From Euphorbia lathyris (lineage: Eukaryota; Streptophyta; Magnoliopsida; Malpighiales; Euphorbiaceae): 64,000 bases of DNA. The stretch covers positions 11,126,001 to 11,190,000 of the forward strand of contig NC_088917.1 of assembly GCF_963576675.1 (NCBI RefSeq), written 5' to 3'. The position numbers and the translations under genes were made by a program. This document shows, piece after piece, positions 23,254 to 35,593 of this stretch. The notes below the pieces were generated by a model, which saw only the letters and a program-made list of their open reading frames with translations, did not search any database and was not told the origin of the DNA. Position 1 is the first letter of the stretch; every line of letters starts with the position of its first letter.

Positions 23254-25372
23254 TGGTTGTTTATTTATCTAAATTTTTTTATTTGGCCTTATAAAATAAA
23301 CTAAATACCAAAAAGTATTTAACATATTCAGTTCTTGGGTCATGGTTGCTCATTCCGTCCAAGTTCTGTCTCGTCCTAATTTCTATAAAAAAAAGTATTT
23401 AATATATTAATTTTATGTAATTAATTCGATAGTGCCTAATTTGATTAGCAAACAATATTTAACACATATTCTCTCAAACAAAAAATATATTTAACATATA
23501 TTAAGTGCTTAATCAGCTGGAGTCTGTTCCACTTAAATCAATATCATTTGGTTAACGTACATTTATTATGTTTTCTTTTAATGCTGACTTACTTGAGAGC
23601 CAAGCATTAAAAATAATAAATTTGTCACAATCACAAATTCCAAATAATAGCCCCACATAATAATAATCAAATATATGGATTATTAATAATGATTATACAG
23701 AATATGTTGCACTTAATATCTAATTAATGATATTAAAAATTTGAGCACCCTTTGGACCATTTGTCAAAACCATTTGCCTATTATAGAAGTCTCAAAATTG
23801 AGCCACTCCATTATTTGTATTTAGTGGGTGTTTGTTTTAGCTTTTCGGAGGAACGTATAATGTTTTATTCCAAACCGCAGAAAATATAGCGTTTGGTTAG
23901 GTTTATATAACCGTAGCGTTTAGCATTTTCTCTGAAAACTGCAGCGTTTTGGAGTTTTTCATGAACAATTGTTTGTAGTTATTTGTTATTGATAAAATAT
24001 TTTTAAAACATGTCCATATTGGACATTTTAAATAATAATAACTACATTTTAATATAATTTTACCAAACACTAATAATTAAACAGTTAACAGCAACAACAA
24101 ATAGTTTACTACAATCGTGAACAGCTAAACAGCTATCACTCATGCCGCTCCTAAGGTAAGGAGTCTTCTGTGTGTTATAATCTTTAGGGGTATGAAACAC
24201 ATGTTGGTTGGGAATTGCTTGGGTAAGTAATTTTTTTTTTTTTTGTTGAAAAATAAAATATTTTTTTGAGGTTTGGCTATAACATCAAAAATCGAAAAGA
24301 AGTGGTGAGTAGCTATTTTCTAAAGGATAAAAAAAATGAAGTAATGTATAAATGGTTTAGCGAGATGTTTTACTCTTTTCAAAAGAGAAATATTTTCTTA
24401 AATAAGCAACCATTTGAAAATCAAGAAAATATTTTCTCGGTTCGAAGCTCGTTAGACACTCTTTAAGTGGATTTTTTCCAATTAAAGCTTTCTGTGAATG
24501 TCATAACTCGAATTCGGGATCTAGTTTAAGTGACATGAGACCTTTAACCACTCAAATCAATCTTAATTGATAAAAATTAGGAGAAGTTAGTATTAAAAAT
24601 TAAATGGGAAAAATATTATAATTTAGGAGAGATTAGTGAAAACATAAGATAATTAAAATATTGTTATAACCTCCTTAATACATTAGGAGGTGATATCAGA
24701 ATATCTTCTAATTATTGATAAAGAACTTCTGATAACCTAAAAATGAAGAAAACCGTCAGACAGTGGGCCGGAGACCAGCGAACCCTCTCCGATGTTTAAA
24801 TTAGTATGTGGAATATGTAATTTATGAAGAATGTAGTCATGTAATAGTTGAGAGAATTGTGTACATGTCTTCGTGATTTCTATGGTATTTATAACCATTT
24901 GTGTTTGTGCCTTCGTACACGTGTCACTTCTTGATTGGTTCGGAAGATATATTTCTGCAATAGAATGACTTAAGCGTATAATTTGGAATCTGAAACTCTT
25001 TCCTCATTGTTAATTCTGGAAAGACCATTCCTAGCTGGATGGGTTTTAAACATATGAAATAGTGGGTCTGAGCTTGTATGTTTAAGTCCATTCCCATATT
25101 TCATACTGCTTCTCAACTTGGTCTAAAAACCTGATTGACTGCATGAACTTATAGAGTCATCTTAATCCATGTGGCAAAATGATATTATTAACCCTCTAAA
25201 TCTATGTGATAAAATAAGAGATGATTTAGACAAATTGAAAACTATATCATCTTAAACAAATTTAAAAGACTAATAAATCACTATAAGTAAATTTAAGGAG
25301 CCAATATATCATTTGAAATAAATTCAAGACTAATGACAAAGATAGAATGTAATGATCTTTTAACAAGTGGAC

Positions 25373-25376
<4 letters not shown>
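23254..25376. other. AT-rich intergenic spacer
   Basis: No gene seen. Contains the first copy of a dispersed duplication (23580-23780) and a MITE-like stretch at about 23828-24140 bounded by GGTGTTTGTTTTAGC and CCAAACACTAATAAT. A 66-codon open frame at 24266 has no recognisable features. Confidence 0.5.
23580..23780 (+). repeat. Dispersed duplication, copy 1
   Basis: About 195 bp that recur diverged at 25883-26078. Shared phrases include TTCCAAATAATA, CCCCACATAATAAT and TTAAAAATTTGAGCAC. Confidence 0.8.

Positions 25377-25419
<43 letters not shown>
25377..25419. repeat. (TA)n microsatellite
   Basis: About 21 uninterrupted TA units. Confidence 0.95.
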
Positions 25420-25803
25420 ATGGAGACAGAGGAGGGACTATCCCCTCCCTGACGTTAGAACCATCCCTACCATGAATGGTTTCAATCCTTCTAGTTGTTA
25501 ACTATCCCTACTATGAATGATTTTGACTTTCTTTTTCGATAAATTAAAGTTCAGATGGTTAACTCATTGGGTTATATATTTAATTACAAAATCTAGCTTG
25601 TTTAATATATGATAAGCGATAAACTTTTCTAAGTTTGTTTAAAACGATTCAATCTTATTTTTATAGTGTAAATCTAACTTCATTTTAAGAAGTTTTACAA
25701 TGCTACATAAAAATTGATTCTAGACCACTCAGATAATAACATGTATATATAGATAAAAAAAAAATTATGCACATACATATAAAATTGACTCTCCAATATA
25801 CCA

Positions 25804-25807
<4 letters not shown>

Positions 25808-25861
<54 letters not shown>
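25808..25861. repeat. (TA)n microsatellite
   Basis: About 26 uninterrupted TA units, just upstream of the second copy of the dispersed duplication. Confidence 0.95.
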
Positions 25862-25863
<2 letters not shown>

Positions 25864-25882
25864 TTTTTACAAATTATATAAC

Positions 25883-26078
25883 TAATGCTGACTTGGGAGT
25901 CAAGGATTAGGAAATGGGAAACAGTCAATGAACACATCACAAGTTCCAAATAATAACCCCACATAATAATCAAATGGATTAGTATTATATTAATGATTAT
26001 GGAGAAAATGTGGCACTTAATATGCAATTAATGCTATTAAAAATTTGAGCACTCTTTGACAATTCGTCAAAATCATGT
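25883..26078 (+). repeat. Dispersed duplication, copy 2
   Basis: Second copy of 23580-23780, same orientation, about 80% alike by eye with small indels. Confidence 0.8.
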
Positions 26079-26439
26079 GTTTATGGTACATAATGTCTAA
26101 CTAATCCAAAAGTACCCTGAAAAATTATGATTGTCTCATATATTTAAGGAGTTATATAGCTTTTTAATTTAGTAATGTGAGATGTTTAACACACCCCTTC
26201 ATGCTCAATTCATTTGGTGGTGACGCTAATATCAGCGGGGATCCAACATTGAAAGGTTAAGATTGCCTCACACAGGGGTGTAGACAGGGGGGTTTGAGGG
26301 CTCGGGCCCCTCCTGCCGCCGGAACCACCTTAACCTCGGATAGTTTTCGTCCCCCCTGTCTCAAAAAAAATATATCGGGGTGTTGAATTAGCCCTCCAAG
26401 ATGGCCCATTAAGTGTCAGACTTATTTAAAATTCAAAAT

Positions 26440-26745
26440 GTTAATATTTTGGACCTATTAGGTATTCTCTAAATCCAAATTTCTAGATTTTTTGGGCTTG
26501 CCAGGCCTCTCTAAATCCAAATTTCTAATTTTTTTTGGCCCTGTTAGGCCTCCCAAAATCTAAATTTCTAATTTTTTTTGTTTGTTAGATCTTCCTAAAT
26601 CCAAATTTCTAGTTTTTTTTCCTGTTAGGCTCTCCTTAAATCCAAATTATTAATTTTTTTTTGGTCTGGTAGGTCCTTTGAAATAATTTTTTTTTTTTAC
26701 TTGTTCGGCCCTACTAAATCCAAATTTTTTTACATGTTAGGAATT
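26440..26745 (+). repeat. Minisatellite, period about 42 bp
   Basis: Six to seven diverged units, each with CTAAATCCAAATTTCTA, a T-run and GGCCCTGTTAGG-like text. Unit cores start near 26469, 26511, 26555, 26595, 26636 and 26716. Confidence 0.85.
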
Positions 26746-28139
26746 TTAAATAAAATCTAGCTTAATTTTGAGAAATTTTACATTAATACTTAAAAATTGG
26801 TTCTTGACCACTCAAATTATAATATGCATATATACCAAAAAAAAATTGAGCAAGTTCGATTTAGCAAAAAAAAAAAAATATCTTTTATGAACGGACATGT
26901 AAAATCGGACCCTCAACCGAGTAATCCTGTATTCGCCACTGTTAGGCCTTATATATTTAGAGAGTCATATAACTTTCCAATTTAGCAATGTGAAATGTTT
27001 AACATCTATAATAAAAGTTACAGAACACAAAAATCATTTGTCTTTGATATTTTATTTTCTCACTAATCCACATTATTTTTAGCAATTTGTGTTAAAATAT
27101 ACTCCAATAATAAAAAAGTTTAAAATTTGACACAATATCTCACAAATCATTAATTTATATATAATTTATTTTAATCATTGTCATAAAAATTTAACCAACT
27201 AGATCACTTTTGTGAGAAATGGCTTTGACTATAAGCCTTGGTGTGGATATATTTGTAAATTGTCACTTTGCTTTTAGGAGCTCTTTTTTTTATCCCACGG
27301 GAAAACTTATCAAAGTTTCTAAGGCTATATATAAAGATTTGGGCTTTATAAGCCTTTAAATTGTGTTTAGTGGGTTTTGCCAAATACACCACACGTGCGC
27401 GCTCGCTCGTTTGCGCGACGCCCGCCCGTCCTGACGGGACTGGGTCCGAATTTTATTTTTAATTTTCTTCACAATATCCGTTTTACTCCTTTGAAGTTTT
27501 CTTCAACAAACTATTTGGTCAAAAAAACGAATCCTGATTTTTCTCCTATTCTATCACCTCAACTGCACGTTCTAACGTTCAGATTTTCACAACTATTATA
27601 TATTCGTTTGGTTTTTACCTTTGTGAACATACAGTTTTAATCTCTTCTCTTCACAAACTTTCTGGGCAACTATAAATGCTTTTTGTTTTTTATTGTTAAC
27701 CGGGGGGAATGAAGAACAAGGTACTTTTAAAAATACGAACTCGGCAGCTAGTTCAGGTAGACGATCGCTATCACCCGCAAATTGAATTACATAAGATAGA
27801 ATCTTTTTTCTTTTTAGCTAATTTAATGCAAAAAAGACGGGTTTTGGTCAAGTTTTTCTAGCTTTTTTTGGTGATACTTTCGACTTTGAGTGTACAAGTT
27901 CGAAAGCCTATGTGTTAACCTTGGGGAACGACCGGATTTCAGATTGCACTTTCGATAGATCGAAATCGCTTTTAAGGCAGTGGCACAATACAGTTTGATT
28001 TCCTTTTCAATTTGCGATAAGTGTTTTCTGTAAACCTAATTCTTTTCTTACAACTTTTTCCATATTAATTATTTAAAAAAAAAATTAAGCATCTACCCTT
28101 GCTCTTTAAAAGATAACAAGGAAACCATAATTGAACTCA
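26746..28139. other. Intergenic spacer
   Basis: No gene seen. 26754-26840 repeats 25665-25750 in diverged form, and 26950-27005 repeats 26146-26200, so copies of one unknown element seem interleaved here. A GC-rich patch at about 27393-27450 (GCGCGCTCGCTCG, CGCCCGCCCGTCCTGACGGG) stands out. Confidence 0.5.
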
Positions 28140-28148
28140 TATAATTAT

Positions 28149-28629
28149 GGCAAAAAGCATAATTAGACTCCTAATCTTTCATTTTTTAGTTCATTAAGTC
28201 ATTGATCTTTTATTTAGACACATTAAGTCCTTGATCATTTATTTTTGCTCTCATTAAGCCTTTTATGACCAAATTAGTAAATTATGAATATCTAATTTTG
28301 TTAAAAATACGTTATTAATTTTATATGTATTTGAAATTATAAAAAATATATATTTTTTACAGTTTGAATTAAGATTTTTACAGTTTTTCTACAGCCATAT
28401 TACACATCCAAAACTGCTTACAAACAATGAAAAAATATAAATTTCGAATGCAGGTGCAATAAATTACAGTCTGTTAACTGAATTTTATTTACAAAATTAC
28501 TCTTTATGATCATAAAGGGCTTAATGAGACAAAAAATAAATGATCAGGGGTTTAATGTATCTAAATAAAAGATCAAGAGCTTAATGAATCAAAAAATGAA
28601 AGATCAGAGACCTAATGATACTTTTTGCC
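28149..28629. mobile_element. Mutator-like MITE (GGCAAAAAGCAT ends)
   Basis: Exact 9-bp duplication TATAATTAT at 28140-28148 and 28630-28638. Ends GGCAAAAAGCAT and TACTTTTTGCC. Arms of about 130 bp pair (GACTTAATG/CATTAAGTC-type blocks). A decayed relative lies at 34783-35215. Confidence 0.88.
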
Positions 28630-28639
28630 TATAATTATC

Positions 28640-29365
28640 TAATATAATTCCTTCCAATCTAAAATTGTTTCAAATTGAAAACATTAAATACAATAATTTA
28701 CATGGTTGTTGAATTTTATGATCCTTTAATTAATAGAAGAATATGTGATTTATAGTAAAATAGAATATATAAAATGAAATATGTTTAATTGTGATGGGAA
28801 AGAAGCATACGTTACTCTATTATTTAAGTCTCCATCTACCTAATAATTTTCCCTCTTCCAACTTCAAACAATTTAGGTACTTTCAATTTCAAACATCATT
28901 ATTTTCTTCTTTGTTTTGTTTGCTCTAATTTATAATACCTTCACTTTCTCAAAGAGTAGATGAATTATAATTGCATGCACCTTTTTATTAAATCCCTATC
29001 ATCCAACTAATTTAATTATATTTTGCAAAATTGAATTTGGTACCTACTTCCATTAAATAATAATAATAATCTTGTGATAGAATTTAATTAAAGAATAATA
29101 CACAATTTTGAAAAAAAAAAAACAAGACACAAAAAATACTCTAATCATTATCAATAAAAAAAAAACAATTTTTTAAGGCTATAAATAATATAATTGAAAG
29201 TTTCTTATTACTATATAGATCATTCTAGTATTTGTTTTTCTCAGTCATTCTAAGATTCTAAAAATTTTTAGTTTAGTTTTTTGTCCAAGCATTAAATATT
29301 TTGTCTTAGTCCATGTATTTTTTAATATTTTAAGAAAATCTCCTAGAGATTCTTAGTTTGGCTCT
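28640..29365. other. AT-rich spacer
   Basis: No gene, repeat end or RNA could be supported. Confidence 0.5.
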
Positions 29366-29374
29366 TAAGTTAAA

Positions 29375-29690
29375 GACCTAATACATCATCAGCTCCCTGA
29401 ACTTGTCCATAATAGTAGATTGGCTCCCTGAACTTTGTAAGTGTCTCACCAGCTCCCTAAACTTGCTTATTTCGTATCACCAACTCCCTAAACTTGTCCA
29501 TAAAAATTTATTAGCTCCTTGAACTTTACAAATGTTTGACCAGCTCCCTAAACTTGCTTATTCCGTAACAAGTTTAGGGAGCTGTTGATACGAAATGAGC
29601 AAGTTTAGGGAGCTGGTAAGACACTTGCAAAGTTCAGGGAGCCAATCTACTATTATGAACAAGTTTAGGGAGCTGGTGATGTATTAAGCC
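29375..29690. mobile_element. Foldback MITE with internal 75-bp repeats
   Basis: Exact 9-bp duplication TAAGTTAAA at 29366-29374 and 29691-29699. Each arm contains AGCTCCCTAAACTTG or its inverse two to four times, so the two arms are themselves internally repeated. Ends GACCTAATACATCAT and ATGTATTAAGCC. Confidence 0.88.
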
Positions 29691-29724
29691 TAAGTTAAAA
29701 TTTAAGGAGGTAGAATTAAAAATT

Positions 29725-31146
29725 GGGAAAATTACAAAATTGGATTAAATGGGAGACTCATTTACATATTTAACTCATTTACTCAACCTACTACATATCT
29801 AGACTTTTTTTTGTAACTTTTCCAAAATACCCTTAATATATATATAACACTTAGAAATTTTTTAGCTTTTCGTCTTTCTCCCTCCCGTCTGACTTCGCAG
29901 ATTTCGCAATATGCGAAGTTAGCAAAGATAATGTTTGGTTCAGTAGATGATTTTAATAACCAGATTTCGCAATATGCGAAGTCTACGAAGATAAAAGACG
30001 TGTTTTTAAGCATTTTTATCTTCGCAGTCTTCACATATTGCGAAATCTGCGAAGTGGTATACAACAAAAAAGACATAACAACAAGGGATTCTATTATTAA
30101 AATCATAATATTATCAAAATTTACAGCAAGATTGCCACAATAACAACATTAAAATTAGAATATTATCAAAATTTACAACAAGATTGCCACAATAACAACA
30201 TTCAAATCATTTCAAGATCAATGTGATGAATCTTGATGGAAATTTCTCCCTGTATCAGAAGAGAATCCAAGAAAAATTTCTCCTCTGCATCCCAGTACAC
30301 CACCTTCTTGAAAGAGATGTTATGTATTCAACCACCTTCAGAAAAATTTAATCGTGTTAGGAAGAAAAATGACGATTTGGCTTCACGGAAAGAAGATTTT
30401 GCGAAGCATATGAAAATAAATGTGCAAGGAAGAGGATGATTTTACTTCGCGAAAAGAAGATTTCGCGAAGTCTGCGAGGAGAAATGTGACGATTTTACTT
30501 CGCGAAAACAGATTATGCGAAGTCTGCGAAGAGAAAAATCATGAACTTTTCTCTTCGCAGACTTCGCGTAATCCGTTTTCGCTAAGTAAAATCGTCCGTT
30601 TCAGGCTCTTTCTCCTCGCAGACCTTCGCGAAACCAGATTACACGAAGTAATTTTCTGGAAAAAAAACAAAGAGAAAAGAGTAGATTACTTCTATTTTTC
30701 TGCCTTTTACCATTAAATCATCAATAATCATATGATAAACGCAGAAAACCAATGATAAAACATAGAATAACGATTTCTTCGATCCGCACAAGAAGAAAGA
30801 AACCAAACAACGAACAGAAATAGGAAGATGAAGAACCATGGCTTAATTTTCTAGCAATAGGAAGACAATAATCAAGAGATGAAAAGAGGAAGAAGAGAAA
30901 GACATGGTGATGAAGAAAATAGTGCATATTTCGCAATATAAAGGAACAGAGAAAGATCAAGGGTCTGAGAATCTCCTAGGGAAGAGAAACCATCGTGCAC
31001 CGAGGAAGAGAAATGGGAAGGAGGGAGATGAAATGTTGGGTATTTTGGGAAAGTCACACAAAAAAAGGCTAGATATGTAGCAGGTTGAGTAAATGAGTTA
31101 AATATGTAAATGAATCTTCCATTTGATCCAATTTTGTAATTTTTCC
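29725..31146. mobile_element. Mutator-like element, 1.4 kb, rich in TTCGCGAAG hairpins
   Basis: Inverted ends of about 120 bp (GGGAAAATTACAAAATTGG on the left, TTGTAATTTTTCC on the right, with ACTCATTTACATATTTAACT inside). Flanks TTAAAAATT and TTAAAAATC agree at 8 of 9 bases. The interior has at least seven copies of a motif like GATTTCGCGAAGTCTGCGAA in both orientations and a near-perfect hairpin of about 48-bp arms at 30489-30595. Short open frames at 30233-30716 encode repeats of SRKEDFAK and are probably by-products of the motif. No transposase seen. Confidence 0.85.
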
Positions 31147-31257
31147 TTAAAAATCAGCTCAAAGTGACTCCTCAAATCACTAAAAGCATCTCTACCATCT
31201 CTATTAATAGAGAGCATTTATTCACCTCTTAGTGTCTTCTAACTTCATTTTCTATTA

Positions 31258-31573
31258 CTCCCTCCATTCTTTTTTATATGTCGTTTAAGGTTTTTCATCA
31301 AGACCAATGCAATATTAATGAGACTATTAAAATGACTAATGTACCCTTAATACTTTTCTCCTGGATCTCTACTTTCTATGCAAAATTTCTCTCTCTTATT
31401 AATTTTTATGACTTAATTAAGATAATTTGCATTAATAACTATATCTCTCTCCTACAATAAATAGGGGCAAATTAGAGAAAGTATTGTAAAAAGTGCATCG
31501 GTAATACAAAACGACATATAAAAATGAACAAATTCAAAAGTCCAAAACGTCATATAATAAAAAACGGAGGGAG
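31258..31573. mobile_element. Stowaway-type MITE (Tc1/mariner)
   Basis: Ends CTCCCTCCATTC and ACGGAGGGAG, flanked by TA on both sides (31256-31257, 31574-31575). Arms contain ATATGTCGTTTAAGG and an imperfect inverse, AAAACGTCATATAA. Confidence 0.85.
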
Positions 31574-31954
31574 TACTAATTTATTATTAAAGTGTCTCTC
31601 ATTTCATTATTGGTAAATATAACAATCATTAATAATTTTAATTATAAAATAATAAATAAGGAGTATTGTTGGAGATGATATATTTTATTAAATTACTAAA
31701 GAGTCAATTATTTATATTATTTTTAGAGAGTGAACTAATAGTCTATTGGAGATGCTCTAAGACTTATTCCCCAATCATGATATGAGAGAGATTTTTTTAA
31801 GTTAAAAAATGTAAATTTATTAATTTGATTCTATATTAATTATATTTTTTAATTTGTGTGAAATACCCTAGAATGATTTATATATATGAATTGAGGAAAT
31901 AATAAATAATAAATTAGATCAATTTTAGATTTCACTGATAAAAAGAGTCATAAA

Positions 31955-32500
31955 TAGGGATGGCAACGGGTAGGGTACCCGCGGGTAGTGCCAATCCCAA
32001 ACCCTTACCCATTTATTTTTTAATTACCCATACCCGTCTTATTACCCTAACGAGTATATTTTTGCATCCTATACCCTTTTCATTTAATTCGCGGGTACCC
32101 ACGGGTACCCTTACCCATTAAAAATCAATAAATAAAATAAAAAATATTACAAATTTAACAAAGTATAAATTTAATAAATCATTTATCTAAAAATTAAACA
32201 AATTGAACCTTAATCAATAAGAATAAGTAGCTTAGTAGTATCACTCAATGGTTGAAAAACAAAAGGTTGGGGTTTAAAATTTCAAATATTTCATCTAAAA
32301 AACAATAAAATTTTTTAATATATAAAAAAATTATGACGGGTAATGGGTACCAGGTACCCTGGGGGGTATTCTCATACCCGTACCATTACCCTAACGGGTA
32401 ATTATTTTGATCTCATACCCTTTTATACAGGGTGCGAGTAGTCCCATTAGAGTCAGATAGTGCCGGGTACCCGCAGGTACACTACCCGTTGCCATCCCTA
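31955..32500. mobile_element. hAT-type non-autonomous element (TAGGGATGGCAACGGGTA)
   Basis: Ends TAGGGATGGCAACGGGTA and TACCCGTTGCCATCCCTA... inverse with only distal mismatches; arms contain GGGTACCCGCGGGTA. Exact 8-bp duplication GTCATAAA at 31947-31954 and 32501-32508. No transposase. Confidence 0.9.
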
Positions 32501-32508
32501 GTCATAAA

Positions 32509-33663
32509 TCTAAATGTCCTTCACTTTATTTGTGCACGTGCTATACATGTTAAAGAATCATTTAAACAGAAAAATGTAAGATAATAGTTAGAATCTGTTT
32601 GGTTTACATGTTGTTTGTTATTATGATTTTTTACTTTTGTAAAAAGTTAATTTTCACCTATAAAAAAATAGGAATTATCTAATCCAACAAATAAACCTCC
32701 GTATTTTAAAGTGAAAATGCAAACATTGTTTTCGAGAAATTTAAATTGATATGTTTTTTTAAAAGAATTAAACTGATAACTTCTTTTTTAAGAAAAACTG
32801 ATAACTTTTTAGGAATTTGACATCATGTATTCGTAATAATTTGCACGTGTTGAAAATAAAAATTAAAAAAAAAATCTAAATATTTTGTGCAGTTTAAATG
32901 CATTTTATTACCTAAAAAAGTAAAACTATCAATAAGAGTTAAAATTGCACTATTTATAATTTTACGCATAAAAAAATTCTCTTTGACTGACAACACTATT
33001 GTTATTTTTGTATGTTATCTCTTTTAGAAAATAAAAAATGCTTTCATCAATTTGTTTTGATAATACAATAAAATGAAAAAAAAAATCACATAAAAAAATA
33101 ATTTTTCACATCGAATAAATAATTTAGGGATAGAATGCAAATTTAATTATACTTAATGAATTTGATGGTCACGTATAAAATAATCTAATCTTAAGCCGGA
33201 TATTTACTAGATAGAAATTTTAAGTTTCACTAATGAAAAATGAACTTTTTTTTATATGCAATTTCATGTTCTGATCATTTTATAACTTTCACTGCTTTGA
33301 CCATTTAACGAGGTTTTGAAATTGCGCCCTTTCTGTTAATGAAAATAACTCATTTTCCATTAATGATGCTTGAAATTTGCTATTTGGTAAATATTAAATT
33401 TAAAATTGTTATTTTGTATGTAAACTATAAATTCACTTTTCTCCAATAATCGCACGAATAAATTTGTACCTATAATTTCTAGAAAATAATAAAAATAGAG
33501 AAAAGCACAAAAATAAATACGATGGTTTGACTGATTTGTAAATATAATTTATTTAGTTTAAAAGTTTGCAAACATGAGTTTTGTGATTTGTGCAGTTTAC
33601 AAACTCAATCATTTCATATAAAATTATTTTCGTGACTATTTATACCAAAATTAAAATCAATTA
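32509..33663. other. AT-rich spacer
   Basis: No gene seen. A MITE-like left end GAATCTGTTTGGTTTACATG occurs at about 32590 without a clear partner. Confidence 0.5.
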
Positions 33664-33672
33664 AAAAGAATA

Positions 33673-33822
33673 GGTGCCTTCTATGGTTACTTTGTTTTTG
33701 ACAAAGTACCATTACTTGGTGTGTTTTCACCATTAGATGATGGAGTATAAAATTAATCCAATGGTAAAAACACACAAAGTAAGACTTACTTTGGTAAAAA
33801 CAAAGTAAGCATAGCCTTTACC
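33673..33822. mobile_element. 150-bp MITE with 9-bp duplication
   Basis: Ends GGTGCCTTCTATGGTTAC and GTAAGCATAGCCTTTACC are inverse; arms share ACTTTGTTTTTGACAAAGTA-like text. Exact 9-bp duplication AAAAGAATA at 33664-33672 and 33823-33831. Confidence 0.88.
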
Positions 33823-34048
33823 AAAAGAATAACTTTCAAATTAACTAAAATACAAGGTCTCATTTTGCAAAATAATTAAACTATGATTATTGTTTGGCAG
33901 AAAAATTAATTCGTATATTTTTTAATTGCAAATTACGTAAAATATATAACCTCTATTTACAAACTTTTAAACTGCGGGAATTGTTTTTGTAAATCGGATA
34001 AACTATGTGGTTTATTTTTCTTATTTTTTACTTTTATCATAGAATTAT

Positions 34049-34424
34049 GGGTAAATAATTTATTAATTCCCTTTTTTACTTAATACACTGTTTAGTCCCC
34101 TATTTTGAAAAACACATTATAAGATTCCTATCTTTTGTCAATATTAACCATTTCGTCCTTCTATCTATTTTTTTTAGATTTTTAACCGTTATATTTAACA
34201 TAACAGACAGATAGAAAACAACAGAGTAACATGGTCATTTTATATCTACAATAACGGTCTTGAAAGTTAAGATATGTTCGGTTAAAAATCTAAAATAACT
34301 AGACAGAACGATCAAATGGTTAATATTGATAAAAAAAAATAGAGACCTTATTATGTATTTTTTAAAATAGACGGACTAATAGTATATTAGGTAAAAAGAT
34401 AGGGACTAATAAATTATTTAGCCC
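34049..34424. mobile_element. Mutator-like MITE (GGGTAAATAATTTATTA)
   Basis: Exact 9-bp duplication TAGAATTAT at 34040-34048 and 34425-34433. Inverted arms pair over about 130 bp (AATAATTTATTA and TAATAAATTATTT at the tips). Confidence 0.88.
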
Positions 34425-34782
34425 TAGAATTATTTACCAAAACCTACCCTAAAGGCAATAAAGTAATTCATTCAATTGAAAAACATAGGACCGTTCGCCA
34501 TTCTCATGCCATCTGTCACCACCGTACACCGCTCCCCCACAGTATTAACGTACGCCATCCAATCACAATCAGATGCCCCGACAAGATCACGCCATGCAAT
34601 TCTTTCTTTGTTGTGGGCCCAGCTCACGAAGTTTCTTTTAATCGAATGCGTTAGCTAAATGCCATGGGATTTGAGGGACACCGCAATACGATGCACTGTA
34701 GCAACATATTACCATTATTTACCTTTTTTTATTAACCAAACAAAACTATGGTCTTTCGTTTACCAGACATAAGTAAATGGCA

Positions 34783-35215
34783 AAAAGAATCATTAGCCTT
34801 GATACTTCATTTTTTGTTCGGTTAAGTCCATAATTTTTTATTTTTTATCATATTAAGCCCTTGATGGAAAAAAATCAGTTTTGAATATAAAACTTAATTA
34901 ATATGGTGTTATTCATTTCACATGCATTCAAAATTTGTATTTTTTCATTATTTGAAAATAATTTTGGATGTAATGTAGTTATAGGGAAACTGTAAAACCC
35001 TTAATTCAAACTGTAAAAAATATTTTTTTATATAATTTCAAATACAAATGAAATTAATAACGTATTTTTAATAAAATTATATGTTTATAACTAACTAATT
35101 TGGTAAGTAAGGATTTAATGAGACTAAAAATAAATAATCAAGTATCAAATTAAAAATCAATAGCTTAATGAAAAAAAATCAAGTGTCTCAACATAGTTTA
35201 CCTAACTAAATTTGC
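34783..35215. mobile_element. Decayed relative of the MITE at 28149-28629
   Basis: Starts GGCAAAAAGAATCATTAGCC and shares TTCATTTTTTGTTCGGTTAA and the central TAATAACGTATTTTTAATAA-type block with the 28149 copy. The right end is eroded and no duplication is detectable. Confidence 0.65.
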
Positions 35216-35593
35216 TAAATCAATATTAGATCCGCCACTATTAGAATTATTAAAGAATTATATAATTTAGATTTAATAAGTCTAGATTTAATGGCCATTA
35301 AATATAAAATTATTAAAATCATAAGTAAAAATTAAAATTATTATGTAGTTTAGATCTAATTGTGACTGACCAAACTCATTTGGTCAATCAAAGTCTATAC
35401 ATCCATAAGTAAACCTTTATGTTGACTTATCAAATTTAGAATGGTCAAAAAAATCTGTTCAGTTTTAGATTATTGTATAAAATTTTGTTTAGGAATGAGA
35501 TTTGATAATGTGTTTTGAAATTTTTGAGAAATGAGAGACTAGTAGAGAGGAGACCATCAGTGGTCGTGTTGAGATTGACCGGCTAAAAGGAGT

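Noticed and set aside
25695..26027. 110-codon - strand frame with Ile/Tyr repeats
   Set aside because: Translation of a (TA)n microsatellite.
27377..27640. 87-codon + strand frame near a GC-rich patch
   Set aside because: No recognisable domain or start context; AT-rich random text follows.
30233..30716. Two overlapping open frames with SRKEDFAK repeats
   Set aside because: They track the TTCGCGAAG motif array of a transposon and have no supported gene structure.
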